Shown: positions 1-7,630 of the stretch, in pieces | Layout of the letters: the number at the start of each line of letters is the position of its first letter | Position numbering within the stretch: position 1 is the stretch's first letter | Program-made: the position numbers and the translations under genes | From: Treponema sp. UBA1233 | GTDB taxonomy: Bacteria > Spirochaetota > Spirochaetia > Treponematales > Treponemataceae | Direction: 5' to 3' | Length of the DNA: 18,104 nucleotides | Assembly: GCA_002309305.1 (NCBI GenBank) | Contig: DBWR01000074.1 | Coordinates: forward strand, 42,126 to 60,229 | Notes under the pieces: generated by a model | What the model was told of the DNA's origin: nothing | The model's database searches: none | The model's input: only the letters and a program-made list of their open reading frames with translations

Positions 1-1506
1 CAGCGCCAGGCAACAAAGGATGCCGGTAAAATCGCAGGCCTTGACGTAAAGAGGATCATCAACGAGCCTACAGCCGCTTCCCTTGCTTTCGGATTCAACA
101 AGGATTCAAAGCAGGAAAAGACAATCGCAGTTTACGACCTTGGTGGTGGTACATTTGATATTTCAATTCTTGAACTTGGTGACGGCGTATTTGAGGTTCA
201 GTCAACCAACGGTAACACACACCTTGGTGGAGACGACTGGGACCGCCGCATAGTCAACTGGCTCATCGACAGCTTTAAGGCAGACACTGGAATCGACCTT
301 TCAAAGGACAGCATGGCACTACAGCGCTTGCGTGAGGCTGCAGAAAACGCAAAGATTTCTCTTTCCAACCAGACGACAGCAGACATCAACCTGCCGTTCA
401 TCACAGCTGATGCATCAGGTCCAAAGCACTTGCAGAAGTCACTCAGCCGCTCGGAATTCGAAAAGATGACTGATGACCTCTTTGAGGCAACACGTGAGCC
501 ATGTATCAAGGCTATGAATGACGCAGGAATCAGCGCAGACAAGATTGACGAGGTTCTTCTTGTCGGTGGTTCAAGCCGCATGCCAAAGGTTCAGGAAATT
601 GTAAAGAGCATTTTCGGAAAGGAAGGAAGCCGTTCTGTAAACCCGGACGAAGCTGTTGCAATCGGTGCCGCTATTCAGGGTGGTGTTCTTACAGGAGACG
701 TAAAGGACGTTCTCTTGCTGGACGTAACACCTCTTTCACTCGGTATCGAGACAATGGGTGGTGTATTTACACGCCTCATCAACCGCAACACAACTATTCC
801 TACAAAAAAGAGCCAGATCTTCTCTACAGCCGCAGACGGACAGACAGCTGTTACAATCCACGTTCTGCAGGGTGAGCGCGAGATGGCATCAGAAAACCGC
901 ACTTTGGGCAACTTTGACCTGGTCGGCATTCCACCGGCACCACGCGGAGTTCCACAGATTGAGGTTACATTCGACATTGACGCAAACGGTATCGTAAAGG
1001 TATCCGCAAAGGATATGGGAACCGGAAAAGAACAGAAGATTCAGATCCAGAACTCTTCAGGTCTTAGCGAGGACGAAATCAACCGCATGGTAAAGGATGC
1101 TGAAGTCAACGCAGAATCCGACAAAAAGAAGCGTGAGGAAGTTGATGCCCGCAACGAAGCCGACAGCCTTGTATATCAGACGGAAAAGGCACTCAAGGAT
1201 TACGGTGACAAGGTTTCAGCCGGAGACAAGAGCAAGGTGGAAGATGCAGTCAAGGAATTGAAGGATGCTCTTGCAGGATCAGACATTGCCGCAATCAAGG
1301 CAAAGACAGAAAACCTCAAGCAGGCTTCATACAAGATTGCCGAAGAAATGTACAAGGCCCAGAATGCCGCCAGTGGAGCAGGTGCATCAGCAGGAGCCGG
1401 TGCAGGTCCAGAGGCTGGCAGTGAAGGTGCCGGTTCTTCCGACAACTCAAAGTTCGACAAGGGAACAGCGGACGACGTGCAGTACGAAGTGCATGACGAC
1501 AAATAA
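1..1506 (+). CDS. dnaK: Chaperone DnaK (Hsp70), C-terminal 501 residues; 5' end outside window
   Basis: This is an ATP-dependent cytoplasmic Hsp70 chaperone that works with DnaJ and GrpE. The reading frame is open from base 1, so the gene starts upstream; by alignment from memory to E. coli DnaK about 150 N-terminal residues are missing. Visible are the INEPTAA segment (residues 20-26 here), the phosphate-binding DLGGGT loop (46-51), the LVGGSSRMP motif, the conserved interdomain linker and start of the substrate domain (DVLLLDVTPLSLGIET), and the helical lid followed by a Gly/Ala-rich tail ending YEVHDDK. The nucleotide-binding domain is therefore partial, while the substrate-binding domain is complete. 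It stops with tandem TAA codons 14 bases before dnaJ, implying co-transcription. The promoter, and any heat-shock operator such as CIRCE, lies outside the window. Identity is certain. Confidence 0.98.
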   Translation, partial: QRQATKDAGKIAGLDVKRIINEPTAASLAFGFNKDSKQEKTIAVYDLGGGTFDISILELGDGVFEVQSTNGNTHLGGDDWDRRIVNWLIDSFKADTGIDLSKDSMALQRLREAAENAKISLSNQTTADINLPFITADASGPKHLQKSLSRSEFEKMTDDLFEATREPCIKAMNDAGISADKIDEVLLVGGSSRMPKVQEIVKSIFGKEGSRSVNPDEAVAIGAAIQGGVLTGDVKDVLLLDVTPLSLGIETMGGVFTRLINRNTTIPTKKSQIFSTAADGQTAVTIHVLQGEREMASENRTLGNFDLVGIPPAPRGVPQIEVTFDIDANGIVKVSAKDMGTGKEQKIQIQNSSGLSEDEINRMVKDAEVNAESDKKKREEVDARNEADSLVYQTEKALKDYGDKVSAGDKSKVEDAVKELKDALAGSDIAAIKAKTENLKQASYKIAEEMYKAQNAASGAGASAGAGAGPEAGSEGAGSSDNSKFDKGTADDVQYEVHDDK

Positions 1507-1520
1507 TAAGAAGAACGAAA

Positions 1521-2645
1521 ATGGCAAACAAAAGAGATTACTACGAAGTTTTGGGAGTCGATAAGACTGCCGACAAGGAAACGATAAAGAGGGCTTATAA
1601 GAAGCTTGCCATCAAGTACCATCCTGACCGTAACCCCGGAAATAAGGAAGCCGAGGAGAAGTTCAAGGAAGCTACTGAAGCTTATGAAATATTGAGCGAC
1701 GACCAGAAGCGTCCGATTTATGATCAGTATGGATTTGCTGGTGTTGACGGAATGGGAGGTGCAGGCGGATACAGCCATGCCTTCCACGATTTCAGCGATA
1801 TTTTTGGTTCCAGTGGCTTCGGAGACATTTTTGAGAATCTCTTTGGTGGCGGTTTTTCATCTTCATCAAGAAGCAGGCAGAACAACGACGGTGCAAGCCT
1901 CCGATATGACCTTGAAATCAGCTTCAAGGATGCTGTATATGGCTGCAAGACCGACATCCGGTTCAGGCACAACGAAACCTGTCCGGAATGCAACGGTACG
2001 GGGGGTGCCGCCGGTTCCAGCAGGAAGACATGTCCTACCTGTCAGGGTGCGGGGCAAATCAGGCGCAGTGCGGGATTTTTTGCCGTACAGCAGACTTGTC
2101 CCACATGTTCCGGAAAAGGTACTGTAATCGACCATCCGTGCCAACAGTGCCGTGGTTCCGGTGTCCAGGAAAAGGAAAAGCGCATGACCGTTACAATTCC
2201 TGCAGGAATCGATGACGGAAGGCGAATTTCAATTCCACACCAAGGTGATGCAGGTACAAACGGAGGAAAGCCGGGCGACCTTATCATCGTGGTTCATGTA
2301 AAAAGCGACAAATTCTTTGAACGGGACGGCAGTGACCTTTATTGTGCAGTTCCTATTTCCATTTCTCAGGCGGCGTTGGGGGCTGACATCGACATTACGG
2401 CGCTCGACGGACGCAGGATTACCGTGCGGATTCCTTCTGGTACCCCACAGGGCAAGCTTTTGCGCATAAAGGACGAGGGAGTTCCTTCTTCTTCCGGCCG
2501 AAAGGGTGATTTGTACGTAAAAATCATAGTTCAACTGCCCACCAAACTTACAAGGCAGCAGCAGGCTGTCATGGAAGAGTATGCAAAGCTTGAAAATGCT
2601 ACAAATACCCCTCAACTTATACCTCTAGCATCTCTGGCACATTAA
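1521..2645 (+). CDS. dnaJ: Chaperone DnaJ (Hsp40, class A)
   Basis: DnaJ is the co-chaperone that delivers clients to DnaK and stimulates its ATPase. The 374-residue protein has the full class A layout: an N-terminal J domain with HPD at residues 34-36, a Gly/Phe-rich linker (about 72-112), four zinc-binding CxxCxGxG repeats (154-161, 171-178, 193-200, 207-214) and the C-terminal beta-sandwich client-binding region. Length is normal for the family. The ATG at 1521 begins right at the J domain (MANKRDYYEVLGV). The ribosome site before it is weak (AAGAAG at about 1508-1513), so translation may be coupled to dnaK, which ends 14 bases upstream. No convincing terminator follows the stop; the next promoter begins only 8 bases later. 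Confidence 0.98.
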   Translation: MANKRDYYEVLGVDKTADKETIKRAYKKLAIKYHPDRNPGNKEAEEKFKEATEAYEILSDDQKRPIYDQYGFAGVDGMGGAGGYSHAFHDFSDIFGSSGFGDIFENLFGGGFSSSSRSRQNNDGASLRYDLEISFKDAVYGCKTDIRFRHNETCPECNGTGGAAGSSRKTCPTCQGAGQIRRSAGFFAVQQTCPTCSGKGTVIDHPCQQCRGSGVQEKEKRMTVTIPAGIDDGRRISIPHQGDAGTNGGKPGDLIIVVHVKSDKFFERDGSDLYCAVPISISQAALGADIDITALDGRRITVRIPSGTPQGKLLRIKDEGVPSSSGRKGDLYVKIIVQLPTKLTRQQQAVMEEYAKLENATNTPQLIPLASLAH

Positions 2646-2652
2646 AAAACTT

Positions 2653-2681
2653 TTGTGTTTCTGCCGATACTGTGTTATAAT
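2653..2681 (+). promoter_or_regulatory. Sigma-70-type promoter for the phosphatase/STAS operon
   Basis: A TTGTGT -35 element (2653-2658) is separated by 17 bases from a perfect TATAAT -10 (2676-2681), which is preceded by TG at 2673-2674, making an extended -10. It lies 8 bases after the dnaJ stop and about 70 bases before the ATG at 2749. The four downstream genes can thus be expressed independently of heat-shock control, although readthrough from dnaKJ is not excluded because no terminator is visible between them. Confidence 0.75.
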
Positions 2682-2748
2682 GGGAAAAAGGCGTTTTTTT
2701 TCATGCGCTTTACCCGTGTGAGACAGTCTCTGGTATTAAGGAGTTTTT

Positions 2749-4149
2749 ATGTTCAAGACGAAACGGTATGCGGTCATGGTGCTGACCGACCTGCTTTTGG
2801 TAATAAGTTTAATCCTTTTGGTAGGTTTCATAATCCCCAATCCAATCCGTGAGCAAAGCCGTATTCCGCTTTTTGTCTGGCTTACTGTTGTTGGAGTTTT
2901 CATAGTATTATCCGTCGTTTTTCACCTTGCAAGCTTTCATATCGTAGAAAAAATCAAGAAAAGAATATTCCACAAGGAAGAGACGGGGCTCCTTACCGAA
3001 TTCATTGACAAGCTCAGGTTTTGCTATTCAATGGATGATTTTTATGAAAACATCGGCACAATACTTGAGGAAAAGGGTGACTGTTCGGTTCTTTTCATAG
3101 ACAGGCAGAAGGATTACGTTCTTTACAACAGTTCCGACAAGCTCACTTGCAATCCCTCAGTCCTTACAAAACTGTCACAAAACTTTCCGGTGTCATGGGC
3201 GGAAGGCTGCTTTTTCCTGGGCGACAACTACGGTATCGTTTCCGGGCCAAAAACAGCCCGCGGTTTCTTTATAGTCCACAACAAGCACCAGCTTTTCATT
3301 TTCTGCCGCTATACCAAACTTTTTGATCCGGCGGTTTATCCGACTTTCATACACGAGTTCAAGCTCTTTTTTGCAAGGGCAAAGACCATCGATGATCTGG
3401 CGGAAATCTCGGAACTTTCATCGGAATGGAACCAGCTTGCGGATACACAGCGCTCATTCCTTCCTCCTGTAATGCCTAAAATCGACAAGCTTAAGGTTGC
3501 CGCATATTACCGCCCTCTGGTAAATGTTTCCGGTGACTATTATACAGTTTTGCCCATATCCCGCTCAAAAACACTTTTGATGTTGGGAGACGTGTCTGGT
3601 AAAGGTCTTGCGGCCGCACTTGTCATGGGTCTCGTGATGAATACCGTAAAGATTTTGGACAATAAGGAAGATTTGCCCAACATGATTCGTGCTGTTGACA
3701 AGGCCATCAAGGAAATGAAGCTTCAGGACAAGTACACGGTTCTTTTCCTGGGCATTGTTGATACAAACGCAATGACCATACGTTATGTAAACGCATCCAT
3801 GTCTGACCCGCTCATCATTTCAAAGTCTCCGGACGGATACAGGATAAAACCGCTCAGCTCCAACTGCTCTCTGGTAGGAATCATCGATTTGATGGAAGTA
3901 ACTGTAAGCGAACAGAGGCTTTTCCGCGGCGATGTAATCCTCATGGCATCTGACGGTGTATCAGAAGTAATGGACGAAAGCGGTGTGGAATTGGGAGACA
4001 CAAAGCTGTACGAAGATACAATCAAATCCTGTGCCGTAAAGGAACCTCAGGAATTCATAGACGATGTGGTAAATCTTGTAATGACCTATAATGGTGACAA
4101 AAAATTACGCGATGACGTTACCATGATGGTGGCAAAGGTAGAGGGGTAA
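2749..4149 (+). CDS. Membrane-anchored SpoIIE/RsbU-type PP2C serine phosphatase
   Basis: Proteins of this family dephosphorylate STAS-domain anti-anti-sigma factors in partner-switching pathways. The 466-residue protein has two N-terminal membrane segments (about 8-30 and 42-64), a middle region of about 90-225 that may be a sensor (GAF-like fold is a guess), a helical linker with the family's Q-x-x-FLPP motif (near 235), and a C-terminal PP2C domain. All four metal-binding aspartates are present: D263 (SGDYY), D281 (GDVSGKG), D402 (ASDGV) and D456 (DDVTMM), so it should be active. The SGDYY form resembles Bacillus SpoIIE more than the usual GGDFYD. The start is set by AAGGAG at 2738-2743, five bases before the ATG. 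It is the first gene of a tight operon with a second, degenerate phosphatase 3 bases downstream. I infer that the substrate is the STAS protein two genes on. Confidence 0.9.
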   Translation: MFKTKRYAVMVLTDLLLVISLILLVGFIIPNPIREQSRIPLFVWLTVVGVFIVLSVVFHLASFHIVEKIKKRIFHKEETGLLTEFIDKLRFCYSMDDFYENIGTILEEKGDCSVLFIDRQKDYVLYNSSDKLTCNPSVLTKLSQNFPVSWAEGCFFLGDNYGIVSGPKTARGFFIVHNKHQLFIFCRYTKLFDPAVYPTFIHEFKLFFARAKTIDDLAEISELSSEWNQLADTQRSFLPPVMPKIDKLKVAAYYRPLVNVSGDYYTVLPISRSKTLLMLGDVSGKGLAAALVMGLVMNTVKILDNKEDLPNMIRAVDKAIKEMKLQDKYTVLFLGIVDTNAMTIRYVNASMSDPLIISKSPDGYRIKPLSSNCSLVGIIDLMEVTVSEQRLFRGDVILMASDGVSEVMDESGVELGDTKLYEDTIKSCAVKEPQEFIDDVVNLVMTYNGDKKLRDDVTMMVAKVEG

Positions 4150-4152
4150 GCT

Positions 4153-6330
4153 ATGTTTTTTATGTTGTTAAGTGCTTTAGTTGGCGCTCTGCTGATTGTT
4201 TTTGCTTTTTCTTTTGATAACACAAACGGCTCACGTTTCAATAATCCTCTTGTAAACATGGTTATGTTCGTGTCCGCAATATTCTTCCTGCTGGCACTTG
4301 TTCAGTTATTTACAATCATTTCGGCTCCACGTCAGTTCGTGCTTTTGATTGCTAAGCTGATGTATGTGCTCATGGCTTGGGTTTCTACCGGCCTGTGCAA
4401 GATAGCGGTTACCTATGACTCTGAAAAAGAGCGGCATCCGGCATTGAATGTATTCCAGTGGATATTCAACATTGCGGCATTCGTCGTGATTTTCATCGTA
4501 AGGGGTGCTTTCCGTGACTTGATAATCGAACCGGACAATTACGTAAAAGTCTATTCAGGATATGCATTCAGCGGTGGAATGGCTCAGCTTCTTCCGTTTA
4601 CATGGTTTACCCTTTACTGTGTGGTATACATCATCGTGCTGCCGTTCCTTTCTTCTCTTGTCGTTTTGATTCGTGCGGAAAATACAAAGTCAAAGCTTAC
4701 ACGCCAAAACCTTCATACAATCGCATTGGGCTTTATGTCCATGTGGGTCATGTATGCGCTGCTTCAGTTGGGAAACAGATTCCAGCCGATGTTCTCAAGC
4801 CTTGTTGTCTTTAGTTTTGTACCTGCCATCATCATCTTTGCCGTTGCTTTTAATACGTTGGAAGTCTGGGGCAAGAGGCTCATAGCAAGAACCATTTTCC
4901 GCATCTTTGTCATATACATTTTGCCTGCTGGAATTGAAGGCGCCATTTATCTTCTTGCACGTCATCTTTTCCAGGTTGGAACAACTTCTTATTATCTGTT
5001 TGTTCTTGTAGGAACGATTCTTGTTGTTGTGCTTTGGGTTTTCATGGGCCGCCACTTTATGAAGACAGACAAATTGCGCGACAGCCGTTATGGAGAGGTT
5101 TTTGAAAATTCAATTTCCAAAATCAATTATGACGGTGATTCCAAGGCGATAATTGACATTCTTTCCACCAGCTTTATGAAGTATGTAGATTCAAGTTCCT
5201 TTACCCTTGCAATTGATGCCGGTACAGGATTTTTGGAATCGATTTTTACGGAAGAAGAAAACAAGATAATGATTCCGGTTGACGATCCATCCTTTGACGT
5301 ACTCTTGAACCAAAAGCATCCTATCGTCTTCCGCGAATATGCACAAAAAGACTATTCTGTTGCGTCAGTGCGCGAACAGCTTGTCCAGCTTTTGGACAGT
5401 ACAAAAAGCGACGCATTCATTGTATTGAACGAAGGCCGTCACGTCATTGGCATCATGTTCCTTGGTCCAAAAAACAGCGGCAACCGATATACTCCATACG
5501 ATTACGAAGTGTTTACAAAAATGTATTCCAACTTCTTCGTCAACGCCTATTACATGAAGAACATCATGAACGAATCTGTCGTCGGTACGGTCAACAGGGA
5601 AATCCGCATGTCCAGCCAGATCATTACTTCAATTCAGGAAAACATGGACTACATCAACAATCCTAAGATTGACTGCGGATACCGCATGGTTCCTGCCCAC
5701 AACATTGGTGGTGAGTTCATAGACCTTATCCGCCTGAACAGCACAAGGCACATGTTCATAATCGGTTCATTGAACGGTAAGGGTATTGCGGCTTCCATGA
5801 GTATGGTCATCTTAAAGTCCGTCATCCGTACTGACCTTGCGGAAACTTCTGATTTTAAGGTATTGGTGCAAAAGATAAATTACTTTATCAGAAACAGCCT
5901 TCCAAAAGGAACTTTCTTTGCTGGTGTCTTGGGCATGCTGGATTTCGCAACAGATACAATGTATTACATTAACTGCGGAAGCCCGGCGCTTTTCATGTAC
6001 AACCACATATACAACAACGTCATTGAAATTCAGGGTGAAGGACACGTTTTGGGCTTTAAAAAGGATATCAGCAATTTGATCCGCGTAAAAAAAGTCAAGC
6101 TGTCGGAAGGAGACATCATTCTTGCATGTACCGACGGTCTTATTGAAGAAAAGTCATTGCGTGGTGAAAGCTACGGAAAAACACGCATTCAGTCACAGAT
6201 TATGGAAAACTCATCTTTCCCGGCAGACAAAATGGCCCAGTTTACATACGACGGACTTGTCAACTTTACATCCCGTGCTCTGGAAAGTGATGTTACTGTT
6301 CTTGTTCTCAAGTACAAGAGCGATAAATAG
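4153..6330 (+). CDS. Polytopic membrane protein with degenerate SpoIIE-type PP2C domain (probable pseudophosphatase)
   Basis: This 725-residue protein has about nine hydrophobic segments within residues 2-298, resembling the 7TM-type sensor halves of some histidine kinases, then a possible GAF-like region (about 320-490) and a C-terminal PP2C/SpoIIE domain. The PP2C motifs are recognisable but altered. The first metal ligand is E521 (IGGEFID instead of GGDFYD), and the second motif reads GSLNGKG, with S539 where the essential aspartate of GDVSGKG belongs. D661 (CTDGL) and D713 (SDVT) are retained. With two of four metal ligands changed, ordinary Mn-dependent catalysis is unlikely; it may bind the STAS protein without dephosphorylating it, or regulate the active phosphatase. 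GAGGGG at 4141-4146, inside the end of the previous gene, precedes the ATG by 6 bases, so expression is probably coupled. The family assignment is sure; loss of activity is inferred. Confidence 0.85.
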   Translation: MFFMLLSALVGALLIVFAFSFDNTNGSRFNNPLVNMVMFVSAIFFLLALVQLFTIISAPRQFVLLIAKLMYVLMAWVSTGLCKIAVTYDSEKERHPALNVFQWIFNIAAFVVIFIVRGAFRDLIIEPDNYVKVYSGYAFSGGMAQLLPFTWFTLYCVVYIIVLPFLSSLVVLIRAENTKSKLTRQNLHTIALGFMSMWVMYALLQLGNRFQPMFSSLVVFSFVPAIIIFAVAFNTLEVWGKRLIARTIFRIFVIYILPAGIEGAIYLLARHLFQVGTTSYYLFVLVGTILVVVLWVFMGRHFMKTDKLRDSRYGEVFENSISKINYDGDSKAIIDILSTSFMKYVDSSSFTLAIDAGTGFLESIFTEEENKIMIPVDDPSFDVLLNQKHPIVFREYAQKDYSVASVREQLVQLLDSTKSDAFIVLNEGRHVIGIMFLGPKNSGNRYTPYDYEVFTKMYSNFFVNAYYMKNIMNESVVGTVNREIRMSSQIITSIQENMDYINNPKIDCGYRMVPAHNIGGEFIDLIRLNSTRHMFIIGSLNGKGIAASMSMVILKSVIRTDLAETSDFKVLVQKINYFIRNSLPKGTFFAGVLGMLDFATDTMYYINCGSPALFMYNHIYNNVIEIQGEGHVLGFKKDISNLIRVKKVKLSEGDIILACTDGLIEEKSLRGESYGKTRIQSQIMENSSFPADKMAQFTYDGLVNFTSRALESDVTVLVLKYKSDK

Positions 6331-6339
6331 GAGGATTAA

Positions 6340-6675
6340 ATGGATCAACTTACCATACATGAAAAATCTGGTGCCAACTACATGCTTTTAGAGCTTGCTG
6401 GATCTGTAAACGGCTATACTCTTGCAGAATTTCAGGAAAAAGTGTACAGTTACATTCAGGATACCAATGTCGTTCTGGATATGTCCGAAGTTCTTTCAAT
6501 TGATGCGGCCGGGGTGGGGGTTGTTCTTGCCGGAATAAATGATGGAGAGGAACACAACACTCAGATATTCATAATGAATCCATCTGAATCTGCACGTCAT
6601 GCACTGGAAAGGACGGGCTTTCTGGATACTTTCAATATAATTCATGGTATCACGGAGGTTTCCGATGTTTCGTAG
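6340..6675 (+). CDS. STAS-domain protein, anti-sigma factor antagonist-like, lacking the phospho-acceptor serine
   Basis: This 111-residue cytoplasmic protein is a single STAS domain of SpoIIAA/RsbV type: an N-terminal strand with the usual LELAGSVNGYT turn, VVLDMSEVLSID, and a C-terminal helix ending HALERTGFLDTFNI. In SpoIIAA and RsbV the kinase phosphorylates the serine directly after the aspartate (D-S-S/T-G). Here the stretch reads I-D-A-A-G-V-G, with A56 and A57 at codons 6505-6510, so neither position can accept phosphate. A perfect AGGAGG (6329-6334) overlaps the upstream stop and sits 5 bases before the ATG, predicting strong translation. The gene lies after two SpoIIE-type phosphatases and overlaps the next gene by 11 bases. 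It may be a constitutively unphosphorylated antagonist or a scaffold. The fold is clear; the role is uncertain. Confidence 0.9.
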   Translation: MDQLTIHEKSGANYMLLELAGSVNGYTLAEFQEKVYSYIQDTNVVLDMSEVLSIDAAGVGVVLAGINDGEEHNTQIFIMNPSESARHALERTGFLDTFNIIHGITEVSDVS

Positions 6676-7558
6676 GTTTTTTAGTGTTTGTCTGTATTTT
6701 GCATGCGTCGTCATGTTAATGTCATGCAACAGGGGTGGAAGTTCTCCTGTACTGCAAAAGGCTTCGGCAAAAGAAAGCTCTACTGTAAACGTTGAGTCAA
6801 AGAAAGTGGATGATAAACCAGTTGAAGAAGTGGCTCCTGTTAATCCAGAATATGAAAAAATAAAGGCTGTAGTTGCCAAGATGAGTCCAAGGTTCAAGGA
6901 AGTTGTCAAGATTCCTGAATCAAACTATGACGAATTCCTGGCAGACCTTCATAGCGTACTTGAAGAAGAAAAAAAATTCCGAGATGATGACCTTTCGCTT
7001 TACTATTTAATCGATAAAAAACATTTTGTTGGTGAAGATTATGTTCCAAAGGATTTGGTCAAGGTTTCAGGCAATTCCCATTATAATGTAAGTCGCAATG
7101 ACCTTAGCCTCCGTCCTGATGTTGAAGAAGCACTTACTGTCATGGCGGATGCTGCTCTTGAAGACGGCATCAAGCTGATGGTTTCTTCCACATACAGATC
7201 TTATGAGTATCAGAAAAACCTTTTTGCCCGCTATGTAAGGGAAGACGGAGAGGAACTTGCCTCACGCTATTCTGCAAAACCCGGAACAAGCCAGCATCAG
7301 CTTGGTGTTGCCATTGACTTTGGTTCGGTTACTGATGATTTTGCATTGACCAAGATGGGAAAATGGCTCAACCAGCACAGCGAGGAATACGGATGGTCGC
7401 TTTCTTTCCCCCAGGATTATGAAGATGTGACAGGCTTTATGTGGGAATGCTGGCACTTCCGCTACATTGGTAAACCTGCCTGTTTGTTCCAGAACAAATG
7501 GTTTGGAGACGTACAGCAGTTTATGATCGAGTTTGTTGATGGATGGAAATCTTTGTAA
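6665..7558 (+). CDS. VanY-like D-alanyl-D-alanine carboxypeptidase lipoprotein (peptidase M15B)
   Basis: M15B enzymes are zinc peptidases that remove the terminal D-Ala from peptidoglycan stem peptides. I place the start at 6665, not the in-frame ATG at 6644, because GGAGG (6654-6658) sits 6 bases before it and the product begins directly with a signal peptide. That gives 297 residues, with a lipobox L-M-S-C and acylated C21. The catalytic domain occupies about 115-290 and carries STYRSYEYQ, SQHQLGVAID and ECWH. The zinc ligands would be H211, D218 and H264 and the catalytic base E261; all are present, so the enzyme should be active at the cell envelope. The start lies inside the STAS gene (11-base overlap), indicating translational coupling of an envelope enzyme to the signalling genes. 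A weakly conserved linker, about 25-110, precedes the domain. Confidence 0.9.
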   Translation: MFRRFFSVCLYFACVVMLMSCNRGGSSPVLQKASAKESSTVNVESKKVDDKPVEEVAPVNPEYEKIKAVVAKMSPRFKEVVKIPESNYDEFLADLHSVLEEEKKFRDDDLSLYYLIDKKHFVGEDYVPKDLVKVSGNSHYNVSRNDLSLRPDVEEALTVMADAALEDGIKLMVSSTYRSYEYQKNLFARYVREDGEELASRYSAKPGTSQHQLGVAIDFGSVTDDFALTKMGKWLNQHSEEYGWSLSFPQDYEDVTGFMWECWHFRYIGKPACLFQNKWFGDVQQFMIEFVDGWKSL

Positions 7559-7564
7559 TTTTCA

Positions 7565-7618
7565 TTTGATTACAAAAAGTGTTTAGCTTTTTATGTCAAT
7601 CAGGCTTTCTTAATCAAA
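7565..7618 (+). repeat. 8-bp inverted repeat bracketing the leader of the leucine-rich-repeat lipoprotein gene
   Basis: TTTGATTA at 7565-7572 is the exact reverse complement of TAATCAAA at 7611-7618, whose last base begins the ribosome site AAGGAG (7618-7623). Inside lies a second pair, AAAAAG (7574-7579) and CTTTTT (7587-7592). The region is only 72 bases between two genes and probably holds the promoter of the next gene. The best fit I see, TTGATT (7566-7571) with TTTTAT (7589-7594) at 17-base spacing, is poor. The repeat could be a fold that occludes the ribosome site, or chance in AT-rich DNA. Confidence 0.35.
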
Positions 7619-7630
7619 AGGAGCTTAAAG

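Noticed and set aside
1..1506. dnaK as a truncated or pseudogene copy
   Set aside because: The frame is open at the window edge and all downstream motifs are intact; the truncation comes from the window boundary.
1200..1787. 195-codon open frame on the minus strand
   Set aside because: Antisense to the dnaK end and dnaJ start; it spans two well-supported genes and has no family features.
2655..2852. Small 65-codon frame between dnaJ and the phosphatase
   Set aside because: It begins inside the promoter, overlaps the phosphatase start in another frame and has no ribosome site.
6644..6664. Earlier in-frame ATG for the VanY-like gene
   Set aside because: It would put MVSRRFP before the signal peptide and lacks a ribosome site; GGAGG at 6654-6658 clearly serves the ATG at 6665.
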